In this document: positions 1 through 8,964 of the stretch, piece after piece | How the letters are laid out: every line of letters begins with the position of its first letter | How positions within the stretch are numbered: the stretch's first letter is position 1 | Assembly: GCF_004571195.1 (NCBI RefSeq) | Contig: NZ_CP038271.1 | Span: 2,096,001-2,160,000, forward strand | Length of the DNA: 64,000 nucleotides | Direction: 5' to 3' | Source of the DNA: Legionella geestiana | GTDB lineage: Bacteria > Pseudomonadota > Gammaproteobacteria > Legionellales > Legionellaceae | Program-made: the position numbers and the translations under genes | The notes under the pieces: generated by a model | The model's database searches: none | Seen by the model: only the letters and a program-made list of their open reading frames with translations | What the model was told of the DNA's origin: nothing

Positions 1-1
1 A

Positions 2-808
2 AATCTGGAAGCACTCGCTATTAAAAACGTGTTTACGCCATTGCATATGAATCACAGCAGTTTCATTTGTGATAAAAATAATCCGCAAGAAACGTGGGAT
101 GCAATGTCAGTGAATAGTTTGCATACGACAGCTTCCGATTATACCCTTTTTGTTAACGCATGGATGCATGATGCTGCCTTGCAACATGCTTTTGTTCCCC
201 AGGTTTTTATGACAGAGGACAAAGGGAAAGCGGGGAGAATTGGGGCAGCCAAAGGTCACATTCCAGCTTCAGATCTTGAGCATGTTGCCTGGGGCCTGGG
301 TTGGGGTTTGCAAACAGATGATGATGGCAAGGTCACGACCGCTTACCATTCAGGTGATATGAATGAATGGCGCGCATGGGTCGCCATGAATTTAACCGAT
401 AAGACAGCCACGGTTTTTTTTGCAAATTCCCACAATGGACATGTCCTTGCGGAACAAATTATTCCCGAAACCATACCGATGCAACACGCAAACAATTATT
501 TTTTTCCAAAATGGGGTTTTGCAAGCAGGGTTGAGGATTTACGTCCGGATTGGCGAGAAAATCCGAGTTGGGGAATAGCCAGACCGGAGGCGTTTATTTC
601 CGGTCACACACCTCAAGCCGATCCGGTACAACCGATACCAGCCCAAACTGTTTCTCCGGGAACAACACAACAATACCGGGAAAGAGCAAACGAAATCCGA
701 CAGTCTTCCCCGAGCCACGAACCACAAAAATTGGTTGAGGAAGAGACGGAAAGCAGGCCTTTGTTTGATCCCACCAAAATTACACCGAAATCGCCAACTG
801 ATATTTGA
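2..808 (+). CDS. Serine hydrolase of the beta-lactamase (class C/PBP-like) family, 3' part
   Basis: The open frame runs in from the left edge, so the N-terminus with the catalytic SxxK motif lies outside the window; an internal GTG at 29 is not a credible start. The visible part begins with the PLHM-N-S segment typical of the class C/esterase fold. It contains HSG at 347-355 in the place of the KTG triad motif of penicillin-recognising enzymes. The last 80 or so residues, after the fold, are rich in Pro, Gln and Thr and look like an unstructured tail. Family members act in the periplasm as beta-lactamases, DD-peptidases or esterases; which one applies cannot be decided here. Confidence 0.7.
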   Translation, partial: NLEALAIKNVFTPLHMNHSSFICDKNNPQETWDAMSVNSLHTTASDYTLFVNAWMHDAALQHAFVPQVFMTEDKGKAGRIGAAKGHIPASDLEHVAWGLGWGLQTDDDGKVTTAYHSGDMNEWRAWVAMNLTDKTATVFFANSHNGHVLAEQIIPETIPMQHANNYFFPKWGFASRVEDLRPDWRENPSWGIARPEAFISGHTPQADPVQPIPAQTVSPGTTQQYRERANEIRQSSPSHEPQKLVEEETESRPLFDPTKITPKSPTDI

Positions 809-822
809 ACTTGCTTGCATTT

Positions 823-851
823 TCCACATACGTGCAGTCCACATACGTGCA
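823..851. repeat. Two 14-bp direct repeats, 15 bp apart
   Basis: The sequence TCCACATACGTGCA occurs at 823-836 and again at 838-851, directly after the stop of the serine hydrolase gene. It could be a binding site for a dimeric regulator or a small slippage duplication. Nothing else shows which. Confidence 0.75.
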
Positions 852-880
852 TAATGTCCATGGGGATTGATTCAGTTATA

Positions 881-930
881 ATATACCCAAAGTCTTTCAA
901 AATACGCATTTTGAAAGACTTTGGGTATAT
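881..930. repeat. Perfect 23-bp inverted repeat with 4-nt loop
   Basis: The arms at 881-903 and 908-930 are exact reverse complements, separated by ACGC. A TATAAT sequence (877-882) enters the left arm. The structure lies between the serine hydrolase gene and the esterase pseudogene. It could be a bidirectional terminator, a cruciform or the remnant of a palindromic mobile repeat. There is no long U-run after either arm, so simple intrinsic termination is not obvious. Confidence 0.85.
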
Positions 931-965
931 ACTTAAAGCGTAATCTGTTTAAGTAGTGGTGACTC

Positions 966-2453
966 ATGGCGGCATCCAATACAGAAATGGAAGGTTTATC
1001 TACTGGTGAATCGACATCACTTCTTGATAAGCTTGATAAGGATTTATCACAATCGACACATTATTCCCCTGAAGAAAGGCAAGTTGTTATTGAACAGTTT
1101 TGGAAGAGTGTTGAGGCTGGAGGTGGTTCGCCTGTTCTCAAAAAAACGCCTGATGGCGAGTTGACAGCAATATTTCTTTATCGCTCATCGGAATCACTTG
1201 ATATCACTCTTGATTGCCTTGATTTGAGAGAGCGCTTGGTAGATAAAGATGGTCATTTAAAACAATTCACAAAAATTGAAGGCTCAGACGTTTATTATCT
1301 TAAAGTGGAAAATCTGCCTCAAAATACGTGCATTCCTTATGAAATTGAAATTAACGGAAAATCTCAAGCTGATCCGCTAAATCCAATGCAATTTCAGTTA
1401 CCTCTATTCAGCCCGGCAGGGAATACGGTGTCCCTTGCTGAACGTAAATCTTCTGTACTTGATATTGCGCATGTTCCCAATCGTTCATTCTGGTGTAACA
1501 ATAAAGTTCCAGAACCACAAGGTAGTGTAGAATCAACAGTTGTTGCGGGAGAAAGTGATGACATCAATTTTGGAGAAAGAAAGTGCTGGATTTACAAACC
1601 GCCAGATTTTAACCCAACGCGAACTCCCCCGTATAAAATGCTGTTGGTTCTGGATGGCAGCAGCTACATTTCAATGACCCCTCCATGGCTTGATGATCAA
1701 GTTGCCAAGTCCGTTGATATCAGTAATACCGTTGTTGTTTTTGTTGGTAATGTAAACCCGGAGAGTGTCTCTTCGCGATTTAACGATTCTCAACCAAGTA
1801 CCTTCGAGGCTCATCGTCAATACGAATATATCACCCATGGAAAAGCATTTTCCAATTTTGTCGTTAATTGCGTCATTCCGCACTTAAACAACCCCGATTT
1901 GGATCTGAATGTTAGTGAAAAGCCGGATGAAATCATGCTGGCAGGATTCAGTATGTCAGGCCACTGTGCTGCTGAAACTGGACTACATCATTCCGATAAA
2001 ATCGGTGGGGTCATTTTATTGTCGCCCGCGCTCAATAATAGAAGCGGAGAACTGATCGAAGAATATCAATCAGCTGACAAAATAAATCTTCGGATTTATG
2101 TATCGATTGGCAAATTTGAAGACAGGGTTCCAGACGACCCCGCAGTTATAGCAGAATCAAGACTTGAAGTGGTGCGGCGTTTTGCAGAAACAATCAGAGA
2201 TAAGGGATAATCAGTTTATTTGGATGAACAGCCCTTTGGACATAGTGAGTTATTGTCGATTGGTTGCATGCTGAATGGAGTGAGCTATCTTTGTAGTCCA
2301 GCGGCAGGACTGGAAGCCAAGAGTGAAATAGCTGAAACCACGCGACAATATAGAGAGACGTTATTAGACATCAGAGAGTCTGGCAATGTGGTTGCGGGGC
2401 CAAAACCTGAGGATGAGGCTCAAACCCATACGACAATTACGCATTCACTTTAA
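966..2453 (+). pseudogene. Enterochelin esterase-like alpha/beta hydrolase broken by one in-frame stop
   Basis: Residues 50-165 resemble the N-terminal domain of Fes-type enterochelin esterases, and residues 185 onward the esterase-D-like alpha/beta hydrolase domain. The nucleophile elbow GFSMSG has its Ser at codon 329 (1950-1952). A TAA at 2208-2210 stops the frame after DKG. The same frame continues at once with SVYLDEQPFGHSE, which matches the end of the fold and holds the expected catalytic His at 2241-2243. A single base change of a Tyr codon would explain this. The truncated product lacks the His and is probably inactive, unless the stop is read through. The continuation ends with a 40-residue polar tail of unknown role. 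Confidence 0.75.
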
Positions 2454-2491
2454 CCCATCTCCCTTCAACATGAAGCCTTGGTAAAATTTTA
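2448..2491. repeat. 44-bp imperfect direct repeat, copy 1
   Basis: This segment matches 3749-3792 at 37 of 44 positions in the same orientation. Shared blocks are CTTTAACCCATC, TTCAACA and TTGGTAAAATTTTA. The copies bracket the ankyrin gene on its two sides. Copy 1 contains the stop codon of the esterase frame. Confidence 0.7.
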
Positions 2492-2572
2492 GGGCGTGTC
2501 CTTATTTATATTTTGAGCGAATGGTGAGAGAAGGTTTTTTGAACGATCGGAATTCTTGTAACTTGCCTCTTA

Positions 2573-2595
2573 TTAAAAGCCCGATCTTACGGGCT
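2573..2595 (-). terminator. Hairpin at the 3' end of the ankyrin gene
   Basis: AGCCCG at 2578-2583 pairs with CGGGCT at 2590-2595, leaving a 6-nt loop that contains the stop codon of the minus-strand gene. Read on the minus strand the stem is followed by a short U-run broken by purines, so this is a modest intrinsic terminator. Confidence 0.55.
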
Positions 2596-3669
2596 CGTAA
2601 AATGATTGTGGTAGTACTGGATACTATCAATTTCCTCTTTAATGTGTTTGGCAATTTTACGAAATACTCTGCCACCGGCATTATTTAATAACTCTGCGAC
2701 AGTACCAAGCTCCCTTTGTTTCAGGGCCTCCATCATATTATCGGCTAACTCGGGATTTGATATTATCCCGTTCCTGGGAAGCTCTCCAAGCGCTTTATTG
2801 GAAAAAGATAATTTCCATGTCATCGGTTCTGTTGACTTTGGCTCAAGTTTTATAATCGAACCAAATCGGAATTTGACTTTTGCTGAATCGCCTTTAATTG
2901 TGATTGCCATATCTGTTTCGTCTAAATCAATATCATTTTCAGGCTTCATGTCATGATTCGTATTTTGAGTAACTGCGGATTTAAAAAATGTGGGGGTAGC
3001 AATACTTGCACTGGCATGAGTCGGCGTTATTAATGCGCTTGACTGATTAGAAGATGTCGCAGAACTTGACGGATCCAATTTGCCCGCACTAAGTAACGCT
3101 TTTTGTTCACGTAAATAAACCGCAATCACAGAGAATTTTTCAATTTTTTCGGCAAGTTCCAGTGCTTCATCAAAATTGGTGATAACCGTTTGTCCATCAA
3201 TTTTATAATCTTCAACTAAAAATCTGACACAGTCCATGCTACCTCCACGAACTGCCCAGAACAATGTATCCGAGTTGGCGCACGGTATTCTAACGGACAA
3301 CAATAACCTTAAATTTTCAACATTACCTGATTTAGCTACAATCTCGGTTGTTTGCTGATTCAAACCAAATCGCATGCCACGATACTTTGTCAGTAGATGG
3401 GAAAACATGTCCTGGCTCTTAATACCCTCTATGGCCGTATTGGTTTGCTCAGGAGAAAGAAAGAGCGGTGAAATTGAAAATGCGCTCTCAAAATATTTTA
3501 GCAGCTCAATATTGCCAGATATGATTGCTTTCACGATTGTAAGCGCATTTGGATCAAGGTTAATCGCGCGATTTTCTTCAATTATATTTTTTACCAGCTC
3601 AAGATCCCCACTCTCGACAGCGGGATTTAACTGGGTTAGTCTGATATTATCTGCTTTGGCTTTTGTCAT
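2587..3669 (-). CDS. Ankyrin-repeat protein, candidate Dot/Icm effector
   Basis: The 360-residue protein starts with degenerate ankyrin-type helices (about residues 10-185; for example AVESGDLELVKNII, KSGNVENLRLLL, AVRGGSMDCVRFLVE). A Ser/Thr-rich linker follows (about 200-250), then a C-terminal part of unknown fold. There is no signal peptide or membrane segment. Proteins of this build are common among Legionella type IV secretion effectors, so translocation into a host cell is plausible but inferred from architecture only. The C-terminus is polar with scattered Glu and Lys. The gene stands alone, convergent with the esterase frame, and is flanked by the two 44-bp repeats, which hints at mobility. 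Confidence 0.7.
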   Translation of the reverse strand: MTKAKADNIRLTQLNPAVESGDLELVKNIIEENRAINLDPNALTIVKAIISGNIELLKYFESAFSISPLFLSPEQTNTAIEGIKSQDMFSHLLTKYRGMRFGLNQQTTEIVAKSGNVENLRLLLSVRIPCANSDTLFWAVRGGSMDCVRFLVEDYKIDGQTVITNFDEALELAEKIEKFSVIAVYLREQKALLSAGKLDPSSSATSSNQSSALITPTHASASIATPTFFKSAVTQNTNHDMKPENDIDLDETDMAITIKGDSAKVKFRFGSIIKLEPKSTEPMTWKLSFSNKALGELPRNGIISNPELADNMMEALKQRELGTVAELLNNAGGRVFRKIAKHIKEEIDSIQYYHNHFTSP

Positions 3670-3748
3670 TGTAGTCGCTCAACCTTATTTAAGAATAATA
3701 CATTGTACCAAATATAAAGCACTTTGTGCATATTGTTGGCATATAAAT

Positions 3749-3792
3749 CTTTAACCCATCCCACTTCAACAGAAAATTTTGGTAAAATTTTA
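3749..3792. repeat. 44-bp imperfect direct repeat, copy 2
   Basis: Partner of 2448-2491 (37 of 44 identical), lying between the start of the ankyrin gene and the end of the ABC transporter gene. Spacing between copies is 1.3 kb. Confidence 0.7.
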
Positions 3793-3832
3793 ATACCTGT
3801 CTGATCGGACCACAGAGATTCCTTCCATGTTG

Positions 3833-5605
3833 TCATTTCTCTTCTTTCTCCGGCAAAAAACCACCTGCTTGCATGTCCCACAAGCGGGCATAGTGCCCAT
3901 GGGTATTGATTAAATCCTGATGCTTGCCGTCTTCAATAATTTGGCCATTATCAAACACCAAAATGCGATCCATTTCTGACAAAGTTGATAATCGATGGGC
4001 AATCACAATAGTGGTTCGGTCTTGCATTAATGCATGCAGTCCGTCCTGAATATGCTTTTCAGTCACTGAATCCAGTGCGCTGGTTGCTTCGTCCAGAATC
4101 AAAATGGGCGCATTTTTTAACATCGCGCGAGCAATTGCGATGCGTTGTCTCTGGCCTCCCGAGAGCTTGATACCACGTTCGCCAACCAGGGCCTGATAAC
4201 CTTCAGATAATTGACTGATGAACTCATGGCAATGGGCTTTTTGGGATGCTTCGATGACCTCCTCATCACTGGCATTCGTGCGACCGTAGCGAATATTTTC
4301 CATTAATGTGCGATGAAACAAGGAAATATCTTGCGGAATCATGGCGATATTTTCGCGCAGTGACGCTTGCGTTATCGCATTAATATTCTGTGAATCAATG
4401 GTAATTTCGCCAGATTCCACCTCAAACAGGCGTAAAATCAAATTCACAAAGGTGCTTTTACCACTGCCAGAAAACCCGACAAGCCCTACTTTTTGCCCGG
4501 CCTCAATCACAATATTTTTGTTTTTGAAAAGGTGTGCACCGTCGTCGTAATGAAAGGATACCTGATTGAATGCAATCGTACCTTTTGTAATATGAAGCGG
4601 CGTAGCCGATGGCGCGTCAACAATTTCAAGCGGTGCCGTAATAATCGACAACGCCTGTTTGCATTTCCCAAGCTCTTCGGCAAAATTGACAAACTGACTG
4701 GCAAGGTACCATAAATTATAAAAAATACTGATAGACAGCGAAATAATGAAGCTGAAATCACCAACAGAAACCTGATTTTTACTGTACATATTCACCAGAA
4801 TACAGATATTGAGTCCAATCAGAACGATTATGCTGATATCCCAAAAAATCCGCATTTTAATAATCGCCCACTGCATCGTGCGGTCTTTGGTGATGGTGTC
4901 TGTTGTTGCTTCCTGTATCAGTTTGTTTTCATACTGATTTCTTGCAAATAACCGGACATTGCTGGTGTTGCTGATGCTGTCCACCATTTTGCCAACAAGG
5001 CTTGTTTTACTGGTTGCGAAACGGTTGGATAAATCGCGTATGGGCTTAAAATAGCAGATGGCGATTAAGACAAATGCCACGGCCCATACCAGTAAAACCA
5101 AAGCAAAAACAGGATGAACCAAGAGCATGGTGATGATGGCAATTAAAAGGCCAATACATTGCGCAAACCCGTCATCCAGTGTTGTAAATATATTGATGGC
5201 AGCCGATTGCATATCCGAAATTTTATTGGACAAGCTACCGGCAAAATTGTTTTGAAAGTAACGATGCGAATGCTGGCCCAGGTATGAGAACATGTTGGTG
5301 GTTAAATCATAGCGAATGGCCGGGAACAATCTTAATCGTACCCAATCCAAAAAGCGCATATCAATAGCAATACCAATCCATAAAGCAATGTATAAGACAA
5401 CATAGGGCATCACAGAATGGGCGACCTCTGATTTGTTACCCTCAAAGGCCACCACTTTGTCAATAATCAACTTCAGAACATAAGGTGCCAAAGAATTATT
5501 AACTGCCCAATAGCAGGCAATGAAAATCATGGCTCCCACGTACCACTTGTAAGGTTTGATGACATCAAAAAGAAATTGTCGTAATGAAACAGCTTGTTTA
5601 TTCAT
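3833..5605 (-). CDS. ABC exporter half-transporter (permease plus ATPase)
   Basis: This is a 590-residue MsbA-type protein. The N-terminal half has about six membrane helices (residues 20-310). The C-terminal nucleotide-binding domain has Walker A GFSGSGKST near residue 376, the signature LSGGQ near 480, Walker B LILDEATSALD near 500 and the switch His in IAHRLS. It would work in the inner membrane as a homodimer exporting a lipid, peptide or drug. Its start overlaps the end of the ABC-F gene by 8 bp, so the two are co-transcribed and probably co-translated. The pairing with an ABC-F protein suggests antibiotic or toxic-peptide resistance, but the substrate is unknown. Confidence 0.85.
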   Translation of the reverse strand: MNKQAVSLRQFLFDVIKPYKWYVGAMIFIACYWAVNNSLAPYVLKLIIDKVVAFEGNKSEVAHSVMPYVVLYIALWIGIAIDMRFLDWVRLRLFPAIRYDLTTNMFSYLGQHSHRYFQNNFAGSLSNKISDMQSAAINIFTTLDDGFAQCIGLLIAIITMLLVHPVFALVLLVWAVAFVLIAICYFKPIRDLSNRFATSKTSLVGKMVDSISNTSNVRLFARNQYENKLIQEATTDTITKDRTMQWAIIKMRIFWDISIIVLIGLNICILVNMYSKNQVSVGDFSFIISLSISIFYNLWYLASQFVNFAEELGKCKQALSIITAPLEIVDAPSATPLHITKGTIAFNQVSFHYDDGAHLFKNKNIVIEAGQKVGLVGFSGSGKSTFVNLILRLFEVESGEITIDSQNINAITQASLRENIAMIPQDISLFHRTLMENIRYGRTNASDEEVIEASQKAHCHEFISQLSEGYQALVGERGIKLSGGQRQRIAIARAMLKNAPILILDEATSALDSVTEKHIQDGLHALMQDRTTIVIAHRLSTLSEMDRILVFDNGQIIEDGKHQDLINTHGHYARLWDMQAGGFLPEKEEK

Positions 5606-7037
5606 AATGGTTCTCTGTTGAGGCCTGGTTGATTAGTCCGTTTTGAACGTGAAAAACCCGGTTAATATTAATGGCTTTCAAAAAATCATCATCATGTGAA
5701 ATAACTATCATGGCGCCGGGATAGTCGCGTAATATCTCAATCATGTGCTGACGGGTTTCCAAATCAAGATTATTGGTTATTTCATCCAGCAGTAGTAATT
5801 CCGGTGTGTTTGCGGCAATGACGGCCAATGACAGCCGTGCTTTTTCACCGCCAGATAAAGTGGAAACCAGCGCGTTTACTTCTTCGTTTTTACGAAATAA
5901 AAAATCATTCAAATGACTTCTTATGTCCAAATACGCGGCTTTCGGCATGGCATTGCCAATCACATCAAGAACGGTCTCCCCTGAGAGATTGTCATAGTGC
6001 TGATCAAGATAGCCGATATGGTTTGTGACGTTCCATTCCCCTATTTTTATCAAACGCTTTTCCCCGGCAATTGCCTTGAGAAAGCTTGATTTCCCAGAGC
6101 CATTATCACCAAGAAGTGCCACTCGCTCCTGCGAATGGATATGCATATTGATATCGATCAAAACCGGTGCATTTCCAGAAAATGCAAGTTCTCCCTGGCG
6201 AACGGCCACAAGCAATCGCTTGCTCTTTTTGGCGGATAAGGAAAACTTTGGTTTAATTATCTCCGGTAGACGACACTCGGCCATTTGACGACTAATCTCC
6301 TGTTTTTTATGATGAATGGCCTGTTGTTTATAGCCCGATGTTTCTACTGCATTCATGACTTTGGTCGCAGAGCGAATGGTTGGCCATTTGCGTTGCCGGA
6401 TGTGTTTTTCACCCCGGGTACGACTGTTTTTGGCACGTTCTTGCTCGTTCATTAAAGCCTGATGATTGTCTCTTTTTTGAGTTGCGAGTTGCGCCAGATT
6501 CTGTTGAATAGCAGCATGTTTTACTGCATTTTCACGTTGATAATCATCATAGTTTCCTGAAAAAACAGTCATTCTGCCATTATCAATATGCCAAATGGTG
6601 TCAATGGTGCTGCGTAATAATTCCACATCATGCGACACAACAATCAAAGTACCCGGAAACGTGCGCAACAAACGCAGAAGTGAACGTCGATTTTTCTTAT
6701 CCAGATGATTGGTTGGCTCATCGAGCAACAGGATATCAGGCTGGCAGGCTAATGCCTGGGTCAATGCGCAGTTCAAGCGTTGCCCACCGCTTAAATTGTC
6801 AAAGGCTTCAATCTGTTGTGGTAAATAGCCCATACACGCTGAATCGGGAAGTTTGATTTCGCCATCCGAAGGTTCAATCAGTCCCTGAAGCATTTTCAAT
6901 AAACTGGATTTGCCTGAACCATTGCGACCAATAATCGCAATACGGCTGCTATACAAAATCTGGCCGTTGAAGGCTGAAAAACAGGTTTTATGCGGGAATG
7001 ATAGCGCAAGATTTTTAAACTGAATCGGCTTATGCAT
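5598..7037 (-). CDS. ABC-F family ATPase (ribosome protection or translation factor type)
   Basis: The 479-residue soluble protein has two ABC ATPase domains and no membrane segments. Domain 1 has Walker A GRNGSGKSS near residue 36, LSGGQ and LLLDEPTNHLD. Domain 2 has GDNGSGKSS near residue 309, LSGGEKARL and LLLDEITNNLD. A charged Arg/Lys/Gln-rich linker lies between them. ABC-F proteins bind the ribosomal E site and, in the antibiotic-resistance subgroup, displace drugs. This member is short and looks closer to accessory resistance types than to the housekeeping EttA or Uup, but that is inference. It is the first gene of the pair with the ABC exporter and sits behind a leader with competing hairpins. 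Confidence 0.85.
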   Translation of the reverse strand: MHKPIQFKNLALSFPHKTCFSAFNGQILYSSRIAIIGRNGSGKSSLLKMLQGLIEPSDGEIKLPDSACMGYLPQQIEAFDNLSGGQRLNCALTQALACQPDILLLDEPTNHLDKKNRRSLLRLLRTFPGTLIVVSHDVELLRSTIDTIWHIDNGRMTVFSGNYDDYQRENAVKHAAIQQNLAQLATQKRDNHQALMNEQERAKNSRTRGEKHIRQRKWPTIRSATKVMNAVETSGYKQQAIHHKKQEISRQMAECRLPEIIKPKFSLSAKKSKRLLVAVRQGELAFSGNAPVLIDINMHIHSQERVALLGDNGSGKSSFLKAIAGEKRLIKIGEWNVTNHIGYLDQHYDNLSGETVLDVIGNAMPKAAYLDIRSHLNDFLFRKNEEVNALVSTLSGGEKARLSLAVIAANTPELLLLDEITNNLDLETRQHMIEILRDYPGAMIVISHDDDFLKAININRVFHVQNGLINQASTENHYE

Positions 7038-7047
7038 AATGAAATTC

Positions 7048-7115
7048 TCTTAAGTATCTGTAAGGGCGTCTATGACGATTAACACTGCCCTTATTCAGTC
7101 AGGGCGAACTTAAGA
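7048..7115 (-). promoter_or_regulatory. Attenuator-like leader with mutually exclusive hairpins
   Basis: Read on the minus strand, a GCCCT segment (7101-7105) can pair with AGGGC (7087-7091). That same segment, extended to TAAGGGC (7087-7093), can instead pair with GCCCTTA (7061-7067). An outer TCTTAAG arm pair (7048-7054 with 7109-7115) could enclose the whole. The three-segment arrangement lies between a good promoter and the ABC-F start, where resistance ABC-F genes are often regulated by ribosome-stalling attenuation. No leader peptide or U-run was established, so the mechanism is open. Confidence 0.5.
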
Positions 7116-7169
7116 AGTAATTTTCATGTTATGTGCAAGCCTCAATTGGATATAATTTATACTTTTTGT

Positions 7170-7198
7170 ATGATATCTCGTTCTTGAAATAAAGTCAA
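7170..7198 (-). promoter_or_regulatory. Sigma-70 promoter for the ABC-F/ABC exporter operon
   Basis: On the minus strand TTGACT (7193-7198) and TATCAT (7170-7175) are separated by 17 bp, close to consensus. The predicted start is near 7163, about 125 nt upstream of the ABC-F start codon, so the leader hairpins would be transcribed. Confidence 0.7.
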
Positions 7199-7290
7199 AT
7201 AATATAATTTATAGAAACAATGTTGAGAATAATAACCTGATTGATGGGCATCGAGAAAGATTTGCCATAATCGGGTTTAAGACTTGGCAA

Positions 7291-8145
7291 TTAACCTGGA
7301 TTTTTTTCAAGAAAATTTAACAAGTCGTTATTAAATTGTTTCGGATCTTGTAAAAAAGAAAAATGACTGACCCAAGGCTGTAACAGCAGACTCGAATTCT
7401 GGATTTGTGTTGCCATAAACTCAGTATTCTCACGTTTTACCACCTCATCGTGGTCGCCATCTACAATCCAGGTCGGAACAGTAATTGCATTTAGCTGTTC
7501 CTTTGTAAAGTTTGGTTGGGTTGCTGACATTTTACTGAGTTGATCGAACAGGGTTTTGTATGCTTTGGGAGTAGGGGATAATTTTTCATATTCTTTCTCG
7601 GTTCGAGCAATATAAGCTTTAAATACCGAACTTTTAAAGATATCTGGCCTCACTCCTGTGGGATCAGAATTCGCGGCATAAGCAAATAGTTTAGTGAGCC
7701 GTTTCGGATGGTGTATAGCAATATGCAGGCCTAAAATTGCACCATCGCTCCAACCAATCATTGCAGCTTTTTTAATTTTTAAGAAATCCATCAAGCCAAG
7801 TACATCTGAAGCCATTAAATCGTAATTATAAGGCTGCTCATTTCGTGTGCTTCTTCCGTGCCCCCCGCTGTCCATTACAATGACTTTATATTGCCGAGCC
7901 AATATTGGAACCTGATTTCCCCAATAATTTGAATTACCAAGGCCGCCATGAAGCAAAATGACGGGTTGTCCATGACCATAGGTGGCATACCAAATTTGCA
8001 CACCATTAATCGAGGCATAGCCGCTTTGTTCAGCTTGAGGCAAAGTTGGGGTTGACGGTAATTTTAGCCATTGAGGTTCAGCATTTGCTATTGTAGAGAC
8101 CCTCAAAACAAATAGTAAGCAAATTATGAAAAAATATTGCCGCAT
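7291..8145 (-). CDS. Exported alpha/beta hydrolase
   Basis: The 284-residue protein starts with a Sec signal peptide (hydrophobic residues 4-16, likely cleavage after IANA at about residue 22). The fold is a classic alpha/beta hydrolase: oxyanion motif HGGLG near residue 65, nucleophile elbow GWSDG near 124, Asp in VDGDHD, and a His in the VSHFSF segment near 256. It resembles proline iminopeptidase/epoxide-hydrolase-like family members and would act in the periplasm or outside the cell. The substrate cannot be inferred. It is followed by the ABC-F promoter region and is probably monocistronic. Confidence 0.8.
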   Translation of the reverse strand: MRQYFFIICLLFVLRVSTIANAEPQWLKLPSTPTLPQAEQSGYASINGVQIWYATYGHGQPVILLHGGLGNSNYWGNQVPILARQYKVIVMDSGGHGRSTRNEQPYNYDLMASDVLGLMDFLKIKKAAMIGWSDGAILGLHIAIHHPKRLTKLFAYAANSDPTGVRPDIFKSSVFKAYIARTEKEYEKLSPTPKAYKTLFDQLSKMSATQPNFTKEQLNAITVPTWIVDGDHDEVVKRENTEFMATQIQNSSLLLQPWVSHFSFLQDPKQFNNDLLNFLEKNPG

Positions 8146-8188
8146 ATGACTAACCTTTGATTTTTAGTAACCATCTGAATTGAGTATA

Positions 8189-8797
8189 TTAATCTTCATT
8201 CCAGGTAACGGATAATGAAAGCAGATTATCCAACGAGTACTTTGCAAAAACCAAGGTGTCTGTCACCTCACGACTCCCTGGTTTTAATCGATTGGCTTTC
8301 AGCACGCCTTCCAAAACATAATTTAATCGTTCAGGAATTTTCCTGCTACGAACATTATCAATACTACAGGTAATGGCAATGCGTTTGACGCACAATTGTT
8401 TAAACGCATATTGGGTAATCGCATTAATGGCCTCTGTCATCAGTCCTTTACCCGAATATGTCTGATTCAGCCAGTAACCACACTCAAGGCAGGGGACATC
8501 CCAATTGTAATGGTGATAACCGGTAGCACCGATAAAATTACCCGTTAGTTTGTCAAACACAAACAGAGGTAACCAGGGTTCATCCGGCTTTTTCGCACTC
8601 CAGTTAAGAACAGACTCCCTTACATACCGTTCAGACTCCGCCATGTCCGGCTTTTCTCTCGCCCACTCCATAAATTCATGCAGGCTATCCCAAGAATCCA
8701 GGATAGCAGTATTCAGGCTGGACACATCATGCATTTCTGGTGGTCTTATCAGTAATCGGGGAGTAATAATTGGCATGGGAAAATCAGGAATACTCAT
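8189..8797 (-). CDS. GNAT acetyltransferase, RimJ/RimL type
   Basis: The 202-residue protein begins TPRLLIRPPEMHD, the usual opening of RimJ/RimL-like enzymes. It has the acetyl-CoA segment around LNQTYSGKGLMTEAI and a C-terminal GVLKANR segment. The frame is open further upstream to 8893, but the ATG at 8797 with an AGAAGG ribosome site just upstream gives the normal family length. Relatives acetylate ribosomal-protein N-termini or small amines, including drugs. The target here is unknown. Confidence 0.8.
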   Translation of the reverse strand: MSIPDFPMPIITPRLLIRPPEMHDVSSLNTAILDSWDSLHEFMEWAREKPDMAESERYVRESVLNWSAKKPDEPWLPLFVFDKLTGNFIGATGYHHYNWDVPCLECGYWLNQTYSGKGLMTEAINAITQYAFKQLCVKRIAITCSIDNVRSRKIPERLNYVLEGVLKANRLKPGSREVTDTLVFAKYSLDNLLSLSVTWNED

Positions 8798-8910
8798 GTT
8801 GTACCTTCTATTGCAAGGGGAATAATTTGGTAAATGCTCTATTCTACTGCTCCATAAAACTAAAAACATCAAAATAAACACAAAGCTTATCAATCAGGTA
8901 TTTATACGTA

Positions 8911-8939
8911 TTGCCCTTAATTTGCACAAATCTTATACT
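8911..8939 (+). promoter_or_regulatory. Promoter upstream of the kinase-LuxR fusion gene
   Basis: TTGCCC (8911-8916) and TATACT (8934-8939) are 17 bp apart. The promoter covers an upstream TTG in the same frame, which argues that translation starts at the ATG at 8965 or 8974. Confidence 0.6.
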
Positions 8940-8964
8940 GAGTATAGAAGCTTACAACCAACGG

